DNA from: Glomus cerebriforme
Lineage: Eukaryota; Glomeromycota; Glomeromycetes; Glomerales; Glomeraceae
Direction of reading: 5' to 3'
NCBI GenBank assembly: GCA_003550305.1
Contig: QKYT01000031.1
Coordinates: 130,408-194,407 of the forward strand
DNA length: 64,000 nt
Positions within the stretch are counted from its first letter, which is position 1. Each line of letters opens with the position of its first letter. Below are positions 38,401-49,594 of this stretch, piece by piece. A model generated the notes under the pieces. That model worked only from the letters and a program-made list of their open reading frames with translations. It made no database searches and was not told the origin of the DNA. The translations under genes were made by a program, and so were the position numbers.

Positions 38401-38832
38401 ATAAAACTTATAAAACTATAAATTCACGTTAAAAAATGTTTTTTAAAGAAATGTTGGATACTAATTTTGTTAATGAAAAAGATATTATTTATGAAGAGAA
38501 CTTCATCACAGAGGTAACATTATTTATATGTATAATTTTATAAATAATTATACGATACATATTTCTATAATACTTACTGTTGAACTTGAACTTCTATACA
38601 CTATACTCAACATCGATTTTAACACTATAATATATTCAATTAGGCAATCCTACTCTACAACTTTCTGACTTACCTCTGAAAACCCCAGCATTGCGATATA
38701 CGCTGCCTTAATAACAGCATTAAAAATAAGCGTGGTTTATATAGTTATCATTATCATAATACTTGATTTAAAGTAAAATATTTTAACCTATTTATTTAGA
38801 AATTTACTACTGGTGAACATCGATTTTGCGCG
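35431..38832. other. AT-rich low-complexity sequence
   Basis: No gene is supported. From 36180 to 36660 the plus strand is nearly all A and T with a decayed Lys/Asn-rich coding-like pattern (reiterated KL-EK-K, FI-CI). Open frames on the minus strand there are simple Phe/Leu artefacts. From 37380 to 38150 Asn/Ser/Gly-like words recur. (TA)n tracts lie near 37912-37930 and 38236-38249. Confidence 0.5.
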
Positions 38833-39828
38833 TTATTTTTTTTTGTCTTTAGTTTCCACTCGGATAGGATCATCATTATTAGGATCATCATTAAGATTTT
38901 TAAGATCATTTTTAAGATCATTTTTAGGATTATTACTATTACGATTTCTATAGATTAAAAACGCAACCCCAATAACTATAATGAGAAATATAGGAATACC
39001 TAAACCAACACTTAACCCAATTATTAAACGTTTATTAGGAGGTGAAGTAGACGGAGTTGGAACTTCATATATACTGAGAGCCCAAATACCACCACAAATT
39101 TGAGAATTATTTCCTCCACAGCTAGCACTGCAATATTCTGAAGGTAAAAGTCGTTCCATATCACCATATGAATTGCCACAGAAACATTGATTGCTTGTTT
39201 CTAACCCAGCATACTTAAAATTGCCTTCACGGCAATAATCTATACACAAATTAACTGTTATAGTGTCAAGTGTCTCACATTTGTTTCCCAATATTCTTTG
39301 TCCACATATTTTGTTATCCTCAAAACATCCTTTATAATTAGGTTCCTTATTAATATTATCCATTATATTTAATTTTTCCTCAATAGTTATGCCCAAAGGT
39401 GGTCTGTAATCTGGCCTATCCGTCTTATAAACTGTATAAAAACCTTTTCCACCACATGGGTAAGTCGCATTACCTTTTAAGGTGACAGAGGTACAAGAGA
39501 TATTACAATTGCTGTCATCAACTTGAATATAAGATTGGAGAGCGTTGTTATCTCCACAACGACAGTTGGTGCCATTTTCCATACCAGCATAACTAAACAT
39601 GAAGTCAATACAATATTTAGTGCAGTATCCTACATTCATAAAAATCTCATTGACATAAGGATCAGGAAATATTAAATCAGGTCTACTCGGGCTGTTCAAT
39701 TTAGTGAGACCATTGAAAGAGTCATTAAGAGAATTATTAAAAGCGAAACACCCTGTTGGAGAGATTTGAGGGTCATGTTTTGGAACCACGCCATATAGAC
39801 ATGGTTCAACACAAGTTTCATTTGCCAT
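38833..39828 (-). CDS. Double WSC-domain membrane protein (intact)
   Basis: Single-exon gene of 331 residues. It has two Cys-rich WSC domains, about 26-130 (TGCFAFNNSLNDSFNGL, then CRCGDNNALQSYI and YPCGGKGFYTVYK) and about 165-252 (KGCFEDNKICGQRILGNKC, then YAGLETSNQCFCGNSYGD and CGGIWALSIYEV). One membrane helix follows (about 271-293, IIGLSVGLGIPIFLIIVIGV), then a basic stop (YRNRN) and a short Asn/Asp/Lys tail. WSC domains bind carbohydrate; fungal WSC sensors monitor cell-wall stress. Unlike those, there is no Ser/Thr stalk and no signal peptide; the N-terminus is hydrophilic (MANETCVEPC). The 46 or so bases upstream lack any AG acceptor. It is the best-preserved distinct member of the cluster. 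Confidence 0.9.
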   Translation of the reverse strand: MANETCVEPCLYGVVPKHDPQISPTGCFAFNNSLNDSFNGLTKLNSPSRPDLIFPDPYVNEIFMNVGYCTKYCIDFMFSYAGMENGTNCRCGDNNALQSYIQVDDSNCNISCTSVTLKGNATYPCGGKGFYTVYKTDRPDYRPPLGITIEEKLNIMDNINKEPNYKGCFEDNKICGQRILGNKCETLDTITVNLCIDYCREGNFKYAGLETSNQCFCGNSYGDMERLLPSEYCSASCGGNNSQICGGIWALSIYEVPTPSTSPPNKRLIIGLSVGLGIPIFLIIVIGVAFLIYRNRNSNNPKNDLKNDLKNLNDDPNNDDPIRVETKDKKK

Positions 39829-41008
39829 AATAATTAGTATATGACGTTTAGGAATTATTATATCAAAATATTGGAATAGTAAAAATCGATTAAAAAAAAA
39901 AAGTAAAATGTTAGAGGTTGAAGAGTGATAATATTATTCTTTAAACAGTATATATATATAAAAAAATAAGGGTATTTAGAAATAATATTTGATCCCAAGG
40001 TTATACATCATTATTATTGTACATTGTTACATTATTTTTCCTAACGCGTTATTTAAATTATAAATTAAATTATAATTATGGGTAATGATTTTACTGATTC
40101 AGTTTATGTTGCATAAGAAAAAAAATGTTTCCTTTTTAAATTTTTTTACTTTATAAATTCTCATTGATAAAATGTATAATCCTAAGATTCCGTTGAAAAT
40201 ATGTGGCAATACTTTAAACCTTACATAATCTATACAGTCCATCAATATCTGATCAATGTAACAGTTATGATCAAGTCTTGTTTCATTTACCATTATGAAT
40301 TTAGTAATAATATATATAAAGTAGCTGTCTATGAGATCGCTTAGTTAAGTAATTGGTGATTTCCCTAATTATCTCAAAGAATATAGAGGAATTCATAGAA
40401 AGATTTGAAGAGATATATAACATCATATAGGATTCACAATACTTAAATATTTATGAAGGACGTTACATACATTGTTTGTTACATTGTTTATTTTTCCTAA
40501 AATGTAAATTCCGTAAATCTTTTTTTACCCATATTAAGATAGTCGTAAAATTTTAGAACCTATAATAATTTTTGAAGGCTGTGATTTATAATTCAAATGA
40601 AAACAATCAATAAAGGAACGGGAATTTTCTTAAAATTAAAACGTTAAAATAATTTGATATAATTTTTTTTTGTTTATAGACTTTTATTTGTTTATATTAT
40701 AGAAATTTTAATGCCAAACTAAATTAATTTGAAGTTACAATTCTGAGTATAATTTTATTAAACTGTGTTACGAAGTTTTTTCAAGTCGTGATTATACAAA
40801 AACCAAATTAATATAATTCAGTTAATGTCACATGTTCTTATTGTCAAGATGTATTAAGGTCTAGTTGAAAATATAATGTATGTACTATAAGCATACTGAA
40901 ATTATGTTTAATTTTATCGTTACTAGCATTGGTATATACGCAGCCATTTTGTCATTTAATAACAGCATTAAAGATAAGAAGGTTTATGTAGTTATTATTA
41001 CTAACTAC
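39829..41008. other. WSC upstream region and a 5' WSC relic
   Basis: At 40099-40293 (minus) a short frame starts MVNETRLDHNCYIDQILMDC, echoing WSC-gene starts (MANET, MVN). It and its upstream sequence recur at 45680-45840 and, in part, at 44806-44880. It has no WSC domain, so it is treated as a relic of a duplicated 5' end. The remainder is AT-rich spacer. Confidence 0.5.
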
Positions 41009-41220
41009 TGATGAACATCGATTTTGCGTGTTGTTTTTTTTGTCATTAATTTCCGTTTGGATCATCATTATTGGATCATCTGGATTACTTTGATCATTTT
41101 TACCATTTTTTTACTATTTTTACTATTAACATTTTTGATAAATTAACAATCTAACATATAATGAGAAGTATAGGAGTACCTAAATCAACACTTAATTCGA
41201 TTATTAAACCTTTATTAAAA
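41009..41220 (-). pseudogene. WSC gene relic, 3' end only
   Basis: Nucleotide similarity to the 3' end of the gene at 38833-39828: GATGAACATCGATTTTGCG, the tail coding region, and the membrane-helix coding bases (TAGGAGTACCTAAATCAACA, then CTTAATTCGATTATTAAACC). The frame is broken and everything upstream of the helix is missing. Confidence 0.75.
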
Positions 41221-41365
41221 AATTTCTAAATTCAATATTGTATTATGATCGATGAAACAGGGTATCAATCTTACATATTAAGAAGTTGCTTTCAACTTAT
41301 TTGTATCAGAAAAAAAATAATAATAATTTGATATAGAATGATGTGATTTATATCTAAAATAAACT

Positions 41366-41759
41366 AAATTTAGAATTTTAATAGACTTTATATATATGAT
41401 TTCTTTTATTTACAGTAAATTATAAAAATTGTTATCTATTTATATTTTAGTATACGAAATAATATCTTTTATAAGTGGTGACTATACAAAATAAAATAAT
41501 ATGAATTTTAATTGATTTGATTTGTCACATTAGAAAATGTGAATTAGACAAAAAATTTGTTTATTTCACTTTCCTAAAAACCTAATTTAATCCGCTCTAA
41601 TTCAGAAAATATGTTAAGTGTAGCATACAAGTTTATCTTTTGTAAATTTAGAAAGCTCTTGAAAAATCTCAACATTACGATATATACAATCATTTATCAT
41701 TTAATAGCAGGACTGTGATTTACACAAGAAAATTATCATGTCATGCTAAAATTTAAAGT
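41366..41759. repeat. Dispersed direct repeat of the WSC cluster, copy 1
   Basis: About 390 bases that recur with few differences at 52724-53100; the first 35 bases also occur near 48655 and 54156. It lies downstream of the WSC pseudogene that begins at 43007, so it is part of the duplicated unit. Copy 2 is cut off at a single-N join. Confidence 0.85.
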
Positions 41760-41923
41760 AAATATTTCAACTATATATTTCGTCCTCTACATTTTATTTT
41801 TTATGTAAAAAGCTATTTGTCACTTATATATCACATTAATAATAATCAAAATTTGATATAATCTTAATTTCAATATATAAATTCATTATAATAATCTGTC
41901 AAAAAAAAAATTCTTAATTTTTT

Positions 41924-43007
41924 TCAATGATCAAGATTAGCTAGATCAAATTCACTAATAGGATCTTTAGGAGTAGTAGAACCACATTTATCCTTTCTAT
42001 AAATTAAAAATCCAACCATAATAACTATAATGAGAGTACCTAAACCAACACTTAATCCAATAATTAAACCTTTATTAGAAGGTGGTAAAACTTCGCATAT
42101 ACTGAGAGCCCAAACACCACCACAAATTTGGGAATTATTTCCTGGACAACTTGCACTACAATCTTCTGAACTTAGAAGTCGATCCACACTATCATAAAAA
42201 TTGCCACAGAAACATTGACTTCTTGATTCTAACCCACCCACGTGACTCGCATTTATTCCCCAATATTCTTTGTCCACAAACTCTATTATCCTCAAAACAT
42301 CCTTTATAATGAGGCTCATTATTAATATTATTTATTATATTAAGTTTTTCATCTAGAGTTATATCAAAAGGTGGACTATAATCTGGTCTTTCTGCCTTAT
42401 AAACTGAATAGAACCTTTTCCGGAGGAGCAAAATCACGTGATTTTCGTAAAATTTTTGGGCGGAATTGTGGCATTAAGAAAATTACGCATGTGACAAATA
42501 TCAGATGATAAATATTTTAAGTCCCTAGAATACTTAGGAAAATGGAAAATAAAGGTGTGACGCGGAGGTGACAGATATTCATTATGATCACGTGATTCTG
42601 CTCCGCTTTAGAAGTCCCCCTTTTCCGCCACATGAATAAGTCACATTACCATTTAAAGTAATAATGGTGCAGTTGTTATTGCAATTGTTAAAATCAACTT
42701 GAATATAAGATTGGAGTCCGTTTTTGTCTCCACAACGACAATTGACGCCATTTTCCATACCAAAATAACTAAACATAAAGTCAATACAATGTTTAGTACA
42801 ATGACCTATACCAACATTAGTGTAAGGATCAGAAAATACTAAACCAGGTCTATTTGGATTATTCAATGTAGTTAGGCCATTGAAAGAATCATTAGTGAAA
42901 GTATTATTAAAAACATAACACCCTACTGAAGTAATTTGAAGATTCTTATTTGGAACTGTCCCATTTATACATGGCTCATCACATTTTTCAACATTCTTAT
43001 TTGACAT
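41924..43007 (-). pseudogene. Double WSC-domain gene disrupted by an insertion and a frameshifting deletion
   Basis: The 5' part (43007 to about 42619) encodes a normal first WSC domain, from MSNKNVEKCDEPCINGT to NVTYSCGGKG. It is then interrupted by a 196-bp element at 42423-42618. Coding resumes FYSVYKAERPDYSPPFDITL and runs to GQRILGNKCES. There, about 60 bases expected to encode the C-I-D-Y-C-R-E-G stretch are missing and the frame shifts. The rest continues GGLESRSQCFCGNFYDSVDR, a membrane helix (IIGLSVGLGTLIIVIMVGFL) and a tail ending at 41924. Two independent lesions make it a pseudogene, though sequence decay is otherwise slight. Confidence 0.9.
42423..42618. mobile_element. 196-bp MITE with 9-bp target duplication (Mutator-like size)
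   Basis: Flanked by the direct repeat CCTTTTCCG at 42414-42422 and 42619-42627; removing the element and one copy restores the WSC reading. The ends carry GAGCAAAATCACGTGAT (left, from 42426) and, inverted, GAGCAGAATCACGTGAT (right). ATCACGTGAT is itself palindromic. The right end extends about 14 bases beyond the inverted part (CTTTAGAAGTCCC). A 9-bp duplication is typical of Mutator-like elements. It has no coding capacity. Confidence 0.85.
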
Positions 43008-46000
43008 AATGAATATATAATCTTCAAGGATGATATGATAAAAAAAAGGTCAAAATATTCGATAATTCGAATAATAAAATCGATTAAAAAAAAAATTAAT
43101 TACTATTAAGCAAGGAAGATTTGAGATTGAAGAGTAATAATAATATTTGCTGGTTTTCTTTAACATAAGAAGAATAACGAAGAAAAACAAATTTAATTGC
43201 TATCTATTAAATACTCTTACTCAAAGCTCCCTAGAAATAAAATAATAAATATTTGTTCCAAAAATATACACACTGTTACATTGTTTCATTTCCGTATTTC
43301 GTAAATCTTTTTTGGAATAATGGAATTTTTTATTGTAGACATTACAATAAAGGTAATGTATGTATATATAATGAATAAATTTTTTATTTGGTAATATTAT
43401 TAATAAAGTTTTATTTATTTATATACCACAAAGTCTCAGTTGATCACTTTCAAACAGTATATCACAATCAGAAAATTGTCGCGTCGATAATGGAACTTAT
43501 TATTAGAGACCCTACTTATCGATTACTAAGCAAAAAATATAGAGGATTCCATACCGTTCTTAGAACATATACAAAACCTAAGTAAATGACAGGTTTAGAA
43601 AGAGTTTGAAGAGATATATAACACTGATACTTTTCTTAACGGCATCAATGGAAATTTATGGTTTATGCTATCATGGTACAGTAATCATCAGAAGCTTGAG
43701 GTACTTATGGGGCAAACTTTATCAAATATACTGCAAAAAATCAATGATTGTATTACATAATATAACACATTAATTAGCTTTTCAATTTCGTAATATGTTC
43801 TAATAAAGTTTTTATAATACTGTAAAAAATTTTTGGCTTTTTTTGCAAATATCTAAATATCTAACAAATCAGCTAAATCAGTTTAAATAGGCATCTGAAA
43901 TGATAATCTACCTTCTCAAATTTGATGGCAGTTTTGGCATACTATGCTTAATACTTAAAGTCTAATTTATGTAATTAATACATAAAACAAATTTAATTAT
44001 CTTTTTTCTGAACACGTTTCGTTTGCCATAATGAATTAGTATACGTTCAAGAATGATTTTATCAAAATATTGAAATAATAATGGAGGTTGTACCGTTGAT
44101 ATTATTCAAATAAGGTTATAAACTTATATATCTTCATTGTAAGAAATAAATTTCTTCTAAGAGTGTACATAACTATCGTACATTGTTACATTATATGCAT
44201 GTTATTTATAATATTAATTATGAGAAATAATTTTAGGACAGCCGAAAATCGATGAATCAATTTATTATTATCCGTTATAAATAAATAAGTTTTTTTTTTA
44301 TGTACGATATTAATTTTCTTCTGAGTACCAGGTGATAAAGTTAACGAATAATATACAGTATACGAAAAGATTTTTTTACAATCATACAACATGTTATCAA
44401 GAATATTTATTTTACCGAATGTTCATTTGGGGATAATATGAAAATTAAATAATATCTTTCATTAACAAAATTAAATATTCATAAATAAAGATATACTTTG
44501 AAAAAAAAGTATTTTGACATGAAAATTATGAAGAATATTTCTTTTAAAAAAAACAATTGTTTAATGTGAGTTTAAAGTTTCGATAAATGGTATTTTGACG
44601 AAATTTTCTTTTTGTTTGATTATTGGATCATTAGATGATTTTGCCATACATACGCAATAGTATATCGCGGGCCATATACCAGTATATACCCCCTATACAA
44701 AACTACTTAGTTGTAACAAAACTCATTTGATCACAGCATAATTAATAATACAATATTTTACATATTTGATGATTGTAAAGATCAGAAAATATTAACCCGG
44801 AGATAATAGAATTCTAAGTCTTGTTCCATTTACCATTATGAATTTTATATAAGGTAACTGCTCTATGGAGTTAAAATTGGAAATTTTCCTAATTATATCT
44901 CGATTACTAAGCAAGAATATGGCCGTTCTTAGATCATTTATAAAATCTAAATAAATTATTTTTAATACTTCTAATACTGTGATAATTCCAGTTCGAAGAG
45001 ATAACACTGTGATACTTTCTTAACGTATCGTATGATTCGTATGAACTTTATCATAATATCAGAATCTTGTGATACCATTCACTTAACATTCTATGTATAA
45101 CTAAATAAGAATTATGTTTCAAGGGGTTACATTGTTTGTTTGTTACATTGTTTATTTCCTAAAATGTAAAATTCCGTAAATCTTTTAATATGTGCAAGTA
45201 TATATGCAAGAGCATATAAATAACGTGATATAACAATGTTTCTTAAACTAAAATTTAAATTTTATGGAATGATGTTATTTATGATTCAAATGAAAACAAT
45301 TAATAAGGGTACAACGGGAATTTTCTTAAAATTCGAACGTTAATTTTTTATTTATAGATTTTTATTTATTTATACTATAGAACTTATTTGTGTGCTGTAC
45401 ATTCACATCCTTGAAACAAAATTCTATAATTTTATTAAATTGTGTTACTCATAACTATACAAAAATAAAATAATATGTATCTTGCTGATTCAGTTTTTTT
45501 TTTATGTTTCACTTTCCTAAAGACAAAGTTCTCATTGCTAATATTTATTGGAGTTTAATATCCAACTACAATTCATAATCCAATAATACTGTATTATGAT
45601 GGATGACACAGCAGTGTATCAATCTTTCATATAAACAAACAGTAAATTCTATTTGGTTAATACTGTTGTTTAATACAGTCCATCAAATATCTGATCAATG
45701 TAAATATTAAAACCTGCAATAATAAAATCCTTATTATGATCAAGTCTTGTTTCATTTACCATTATGAATTTTTAGCAATAATGTATATAAGGTAACTGCC
45801 CCATGAGACTGTTTATCTAGTTATGTAATTGGCGTTTTTCGGTTAGTTTATTAGGTAATATTTTATCTGGGTAGGACTGCGAATATAGAGGAATCTATAG
45901 AATATTTACAAAACCTAAACAAATTATTTGTAATACTGTGATAATATCAGTTTGATGAGATAACGTTGTGATACTTTCTTAACGACATGAAAGTACATTT

Positions 46001-46259
46001 TAATGAACTTTATTATGGTATTAGAGTGGTATCAGATTATTGTCCTTGTTAAATATAGTATTGTTTATTACATTGTTTAATTTCCTAAAATGTAAAATTC
46101 CATAAATAATGCTTTACGTATTTATTATATTAAAACTCAATAATCTTATATGATGTGATTTAACAATCCAAATGAAAAAAAATTAATAAATATACAACAA
46201 ATGATTCTTGTTTACCTTTTTTTTAATTAATTTTTATATTTATATTTTACCAAATAATT
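43008..46259. other. WSC-cluster spacer with 5' relics
   Basis: No intact gene. Relics of WSC-gene starts and upstream regions occur on the minus strand at about 44028 (TTTGCCATAATGAATTAGTA), 44806-44880 (CATTTACCATTATGAATTTT) and 45680-45840 (CATTTACCATTATGAATTTT). Each resembles the start region of an intact copy or of the 40.2-kb relic. Short open frames such as 43388-43585 have no recognisable motif. Confidence 0.6.
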
Positions 46260-47266
46260 ATGGCAAATGAGAATAGTGAAAAATGTGTTGAGCCATGTGC
46301 TAACGGTTCAATTCCAAGAGATGACCCTCAAGTTTTTCCGATAGGATGTTTTGTTTTTGATGGTTCCTATATTAATGATTCTTTTAATGGTCTAACTACA
46401 TTAAAAAATCCAAACAATCCTAGTTTAACATTTCCTGATCCTTACAAAGATCAGGATGTGGGTTATTGTTCCAAACTTTGTATTGACTTTATGTTTAGTT
46501 ATTTTGGTATGGGAAATGGTAGTGATTGTCGTTGTGGAGATCAAAATGCCCTACAATCTTATATTAAAGTTGATGATAAAAAGTGTAATATCCCTTGTAA
46601 CTTTCTTACAGATAAGGGTAATGTAACTTACCCATGTGGTGGAAAAGGAGCATATACAATTTATAAGGCAGAAAGATCAGACTATGTCCCACCTACTAAT
46701 ATAACTCTTGAAGAAAAATTAAATATAATATATAATATTGATAATGAGCCTCATTATGAAGGATGTTTTGAGGATAATAAGAATTGTGGTCAAAGAATTT
46801 TGGGAAATAAATGTGAGTCGCTTGAAACTATGACAGTTAATGGATGTATAGATTATTGCCGTGAAGGCATGCTGGGTTAGAATCAAGAAGTCAATGTTTC
46901 TGTGGTAATTCCTATGATGGTGGTGTAGGACGGCTTAAAAGTTCAGTAGATTGTAGTGCTAGCTGTCTAGGCAATAGTTCTCAAATTTGTGGGGGTGAAT
47001 GGACTCTTAGTATATATGAAATTTCAACTCCAACTAATACTCCTCTTCCACTTACTCCACCTTCTAATAAAGGTATAATAATTGGGTTAAGTGTTGGTTT
47101 AGGTATTCCTATATTTCTCATTATAGTTATTGGGGTTGGATTTTTAATTAGATATTATAAGAGTAGGACTTGCAATAACATACTAATGATACCTAGTCAT
47201 CAAGATAATAATCAAACATCTAATTATCTAGTTATAAGCAATTTAAGAAAATACTTAAAATTTTAA
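46260..47266 (+). pseudogene. Double WSC-domain gene with a 10-bp frameshift deletion
   Basis: The only WSC copy on the plus strand. It reads from MANENSEKCVEPCANGSIPR through a full first WSC domain and half the second, to CIDYCREG, then stops at 46880. In its relatives GGCA is followed by ATTTTACGTA and TGCTGGG; here GGCA joins TGCTGGG directly, so exactly ten bases are missing. In the shifted frame the protein resumes GLESRSQCFCGNSYDGGVGR, CGGEWTLSIYEI, a membrane helix (IIGLSVGLGIPIFLIIVIGV) and a tail ending KYLKF. Apart from the deletion it is undamaged, so the loss is recent or could be a sequencing error. Confidence 0.88.
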
Positions 47267-48818
47267 ATATTATTGTTAATTGTATTAAATTTGATTATGG
47301 TGGTTTTTCAAAATTATTGAAATTGATGCCGATCATTGTATGTGTTCGTTTCTTACAATAAAATTTTTATTTTTAATATTTTTTTACCATTTTAAATATT
47401 TTATTTAACTTATTTTATAATAATATTAAGGTTTATATAATAAAAACCCCAGTATTATACCCTTTAACTGTTGAAATCACACCTTTTTTTTTTGAATCAG
47501 AAAAAACACAAAAAAACACACGGAAGAAAAATAGGAATCACAGTGAAGTTACCATAAGGAAAGTTGTTTATTAACCTATTCTAAAGTAATAAAATAAGTA
47601 TTTTAAGACATGTGTTGTGTATTTATTTAAAAAATTATATGTCAGAAGAAACTTTTGTTTTATTAAAATTTATTATAATAATTTCTAATAAAATTTCTAT
47701 TTTTTTAACGAAAATTAATCTAACATTATATATCTTTATTAGCGTTAGATAATATTATTTAATTAAATGAATTATGAAGAAACTATGTTTAATAAAATAG
47801 GTTGTGGAGGATTTTTATTAATTATATATTTTTTTTTTTTTTGCGTTTTAACACAACTTTCTATAATATTTTATCATTTTATTTATTTAAATCTGTTTTG
47901 TTTTTTAATGATCGTCACTGCAGATCAATTTCAATAATTTTGAAACCCACAATAACTTTATGATGAATTTACAAATAATTTATTTTATTTTATTTTATTT
48001 TATTTTTGTTTACTTTAAACTGAACTAGATTTAAGGCAAATAATATGACTTTCGTAAAAATAAAAATCAGGTTATCTTTAACCCTAAAATATAGCAATAT
48101 ACAGTAAATCGATATTATACAAATAATATCTTATTAAAATTCTAACGAAATAACTATAGTGAGAAATACAAATACAGGAATACCTAAACCAACACTTAAA
48201 CCAATTATTAAGGGGAAGGGACATCAGGAATAATTCACCCCATAAATCTGAGAACTATTGTTACTGAATTTTTTAAGTCGTCCTACTTTATTAAAGGTAT
48301 TACCACAAAAACATTAAGTTCTTGATTCTAGTTTTTAACATATGTTATGTGAAAAAATGTCGAGTATTGCCATCTCTTTGGATTGAAAGAATAAAAAATA
48401 AACTAGTATGAATATGATGTGTATACAAAGATGTTCCTTCCCCTGAAGTGTTTGATATTTATTTACATCAGGTAGGAAAAGTCCCGTAGTACATGCAAAA
48501 TAACATACAAATTTATCTTCATTGTAAAAACTATTTTAGAAATAAAATAATGACCAAAGATCAACACGTTGTTACACTTCCTAAAATGTTATGTACTTAA
48601 CAACAAAAAAAAAATACAACGCTTTCGTCGATATAGATTTTTATTGATCAGTCTTAAATTTAGAATTTTAATAGACTTTAAATCTAGATTTTATTTATAT
48701 AGAATTCTTTTAATAAAATTGTGTGATATGAAATAATATTATAAATGGTGACTACAAAATAAATAATACGAATTTACCAATTTAATTTAAATTAAAGTAA
48801 AATATTATTTATAGAATT
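47267..48818. other. WSC-cluster spacer
   Basis: AT-rich intergenic sequence. From 47601 on it is the start of a 1,994-base block repeated at 53102. It contains a short WSC relic at 48141-48332. No gene. Confidence 0.6.
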
Positions 48819-49594
48819 TTACGGCTTTTTCGAATTAGGATCTTCATTATTAGGATCATTATTAGGATCATCCTTATTAGGATCATCATTATTAAAATTA
48901 CTTCGTTTTCTATAAATTAAAAATCCAACCATAGTAACTATAATGAGAGTACCTAAACCAACACTTAATCCAATTATCAAACTTTTATGAGAAGGTCGAG
49001 TAGGAAGAGGAGTATTAGAAGGTGGAGTAGGTGGAAGAGGAGTATTAGTTAGAGTTCGAACTTCATATATACTAAGAAGCCATTCACCTCCACAAAGCTG
49101 AGAACTATTTCCTGGACAGCTAGCACTACAATCTACTGGACTTTTAAGGTGTCCTACACTAACATAGGAATTACCACAGAAACATTGACTTCTTGATTCT
49201 AACCCAGCATACGTAAAATTGCCTTCACGGCAATAATCTATACACCCATCAATTGTGTCAATTGGAGTATGACAATCATCTCCCAAGTTCCTTTGTCTAC
49301 AAACTTTGTTATCTTCAAAACACCCTTTGTAATGAGGAACATTATCAATATTATTCATTATATTTAATTTTTCCTCAAGAGTAATATTGGAAGGTGGGTT
49401 ATAATCTGGCCTAAATGCATTATAAACTGTATAAAATCCATTTCCACCACATGGATAAGGTACCATTCCTTTATCTGCTGTAAGAATGCGACAGCGGAGA
49501 TTACAATTGTTATCATTAACTTGAATATAAGATAGGAGGGCGTTTTTATCTCCACAACGACAGTCAACACCATTAACCATAGCAAAATAACTAA
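47601..49594. repeat. 1,994-bp duplicated block, copy 1
   Basis: Matches 53102-55095 at a constant offset of 5,501; every line compared is identical, including non-coding parts. It ends exactly at the single N at 49595. Either a very recent duplication or the same contig end used twice in the assembly. Confidence 0.9.
48141..48332 (-). pseudogene. WSC gene relic, 3' part
   Basis: Bases for the membrane helix (AATACCTAAACCAACACTTA, then AACCAATTATTAA) and scattered second-WSC words (AAATCTGAGAACTATTG, TTTAAGTCGTCCTAC, TACCACAAAAACATTAAGTT) are present but shortened and out of frame. The same relic occurs at 53642-53833 in the duplicate block. Confidence 0.7.

Noticed and set aside
42423..42618. 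The 196-bp insertion in the WSC gene as a spliced intron
   Set aside because: On the coding strand it does not begin GT or end AG at positions restoring the frame, it has inverted ends and it is flanked by a 9-bp duplication.
43388..43585. 65-codon plus-strand frame in the WSC spacer
   Set aside because: No motif and it lies in relic-bearing spacer; most likely chance.
46868..46880. The frame break at 46.87 kb as an intron
   Set aside because: No sequence is inserted; ten bases are absent relative to all relatives.
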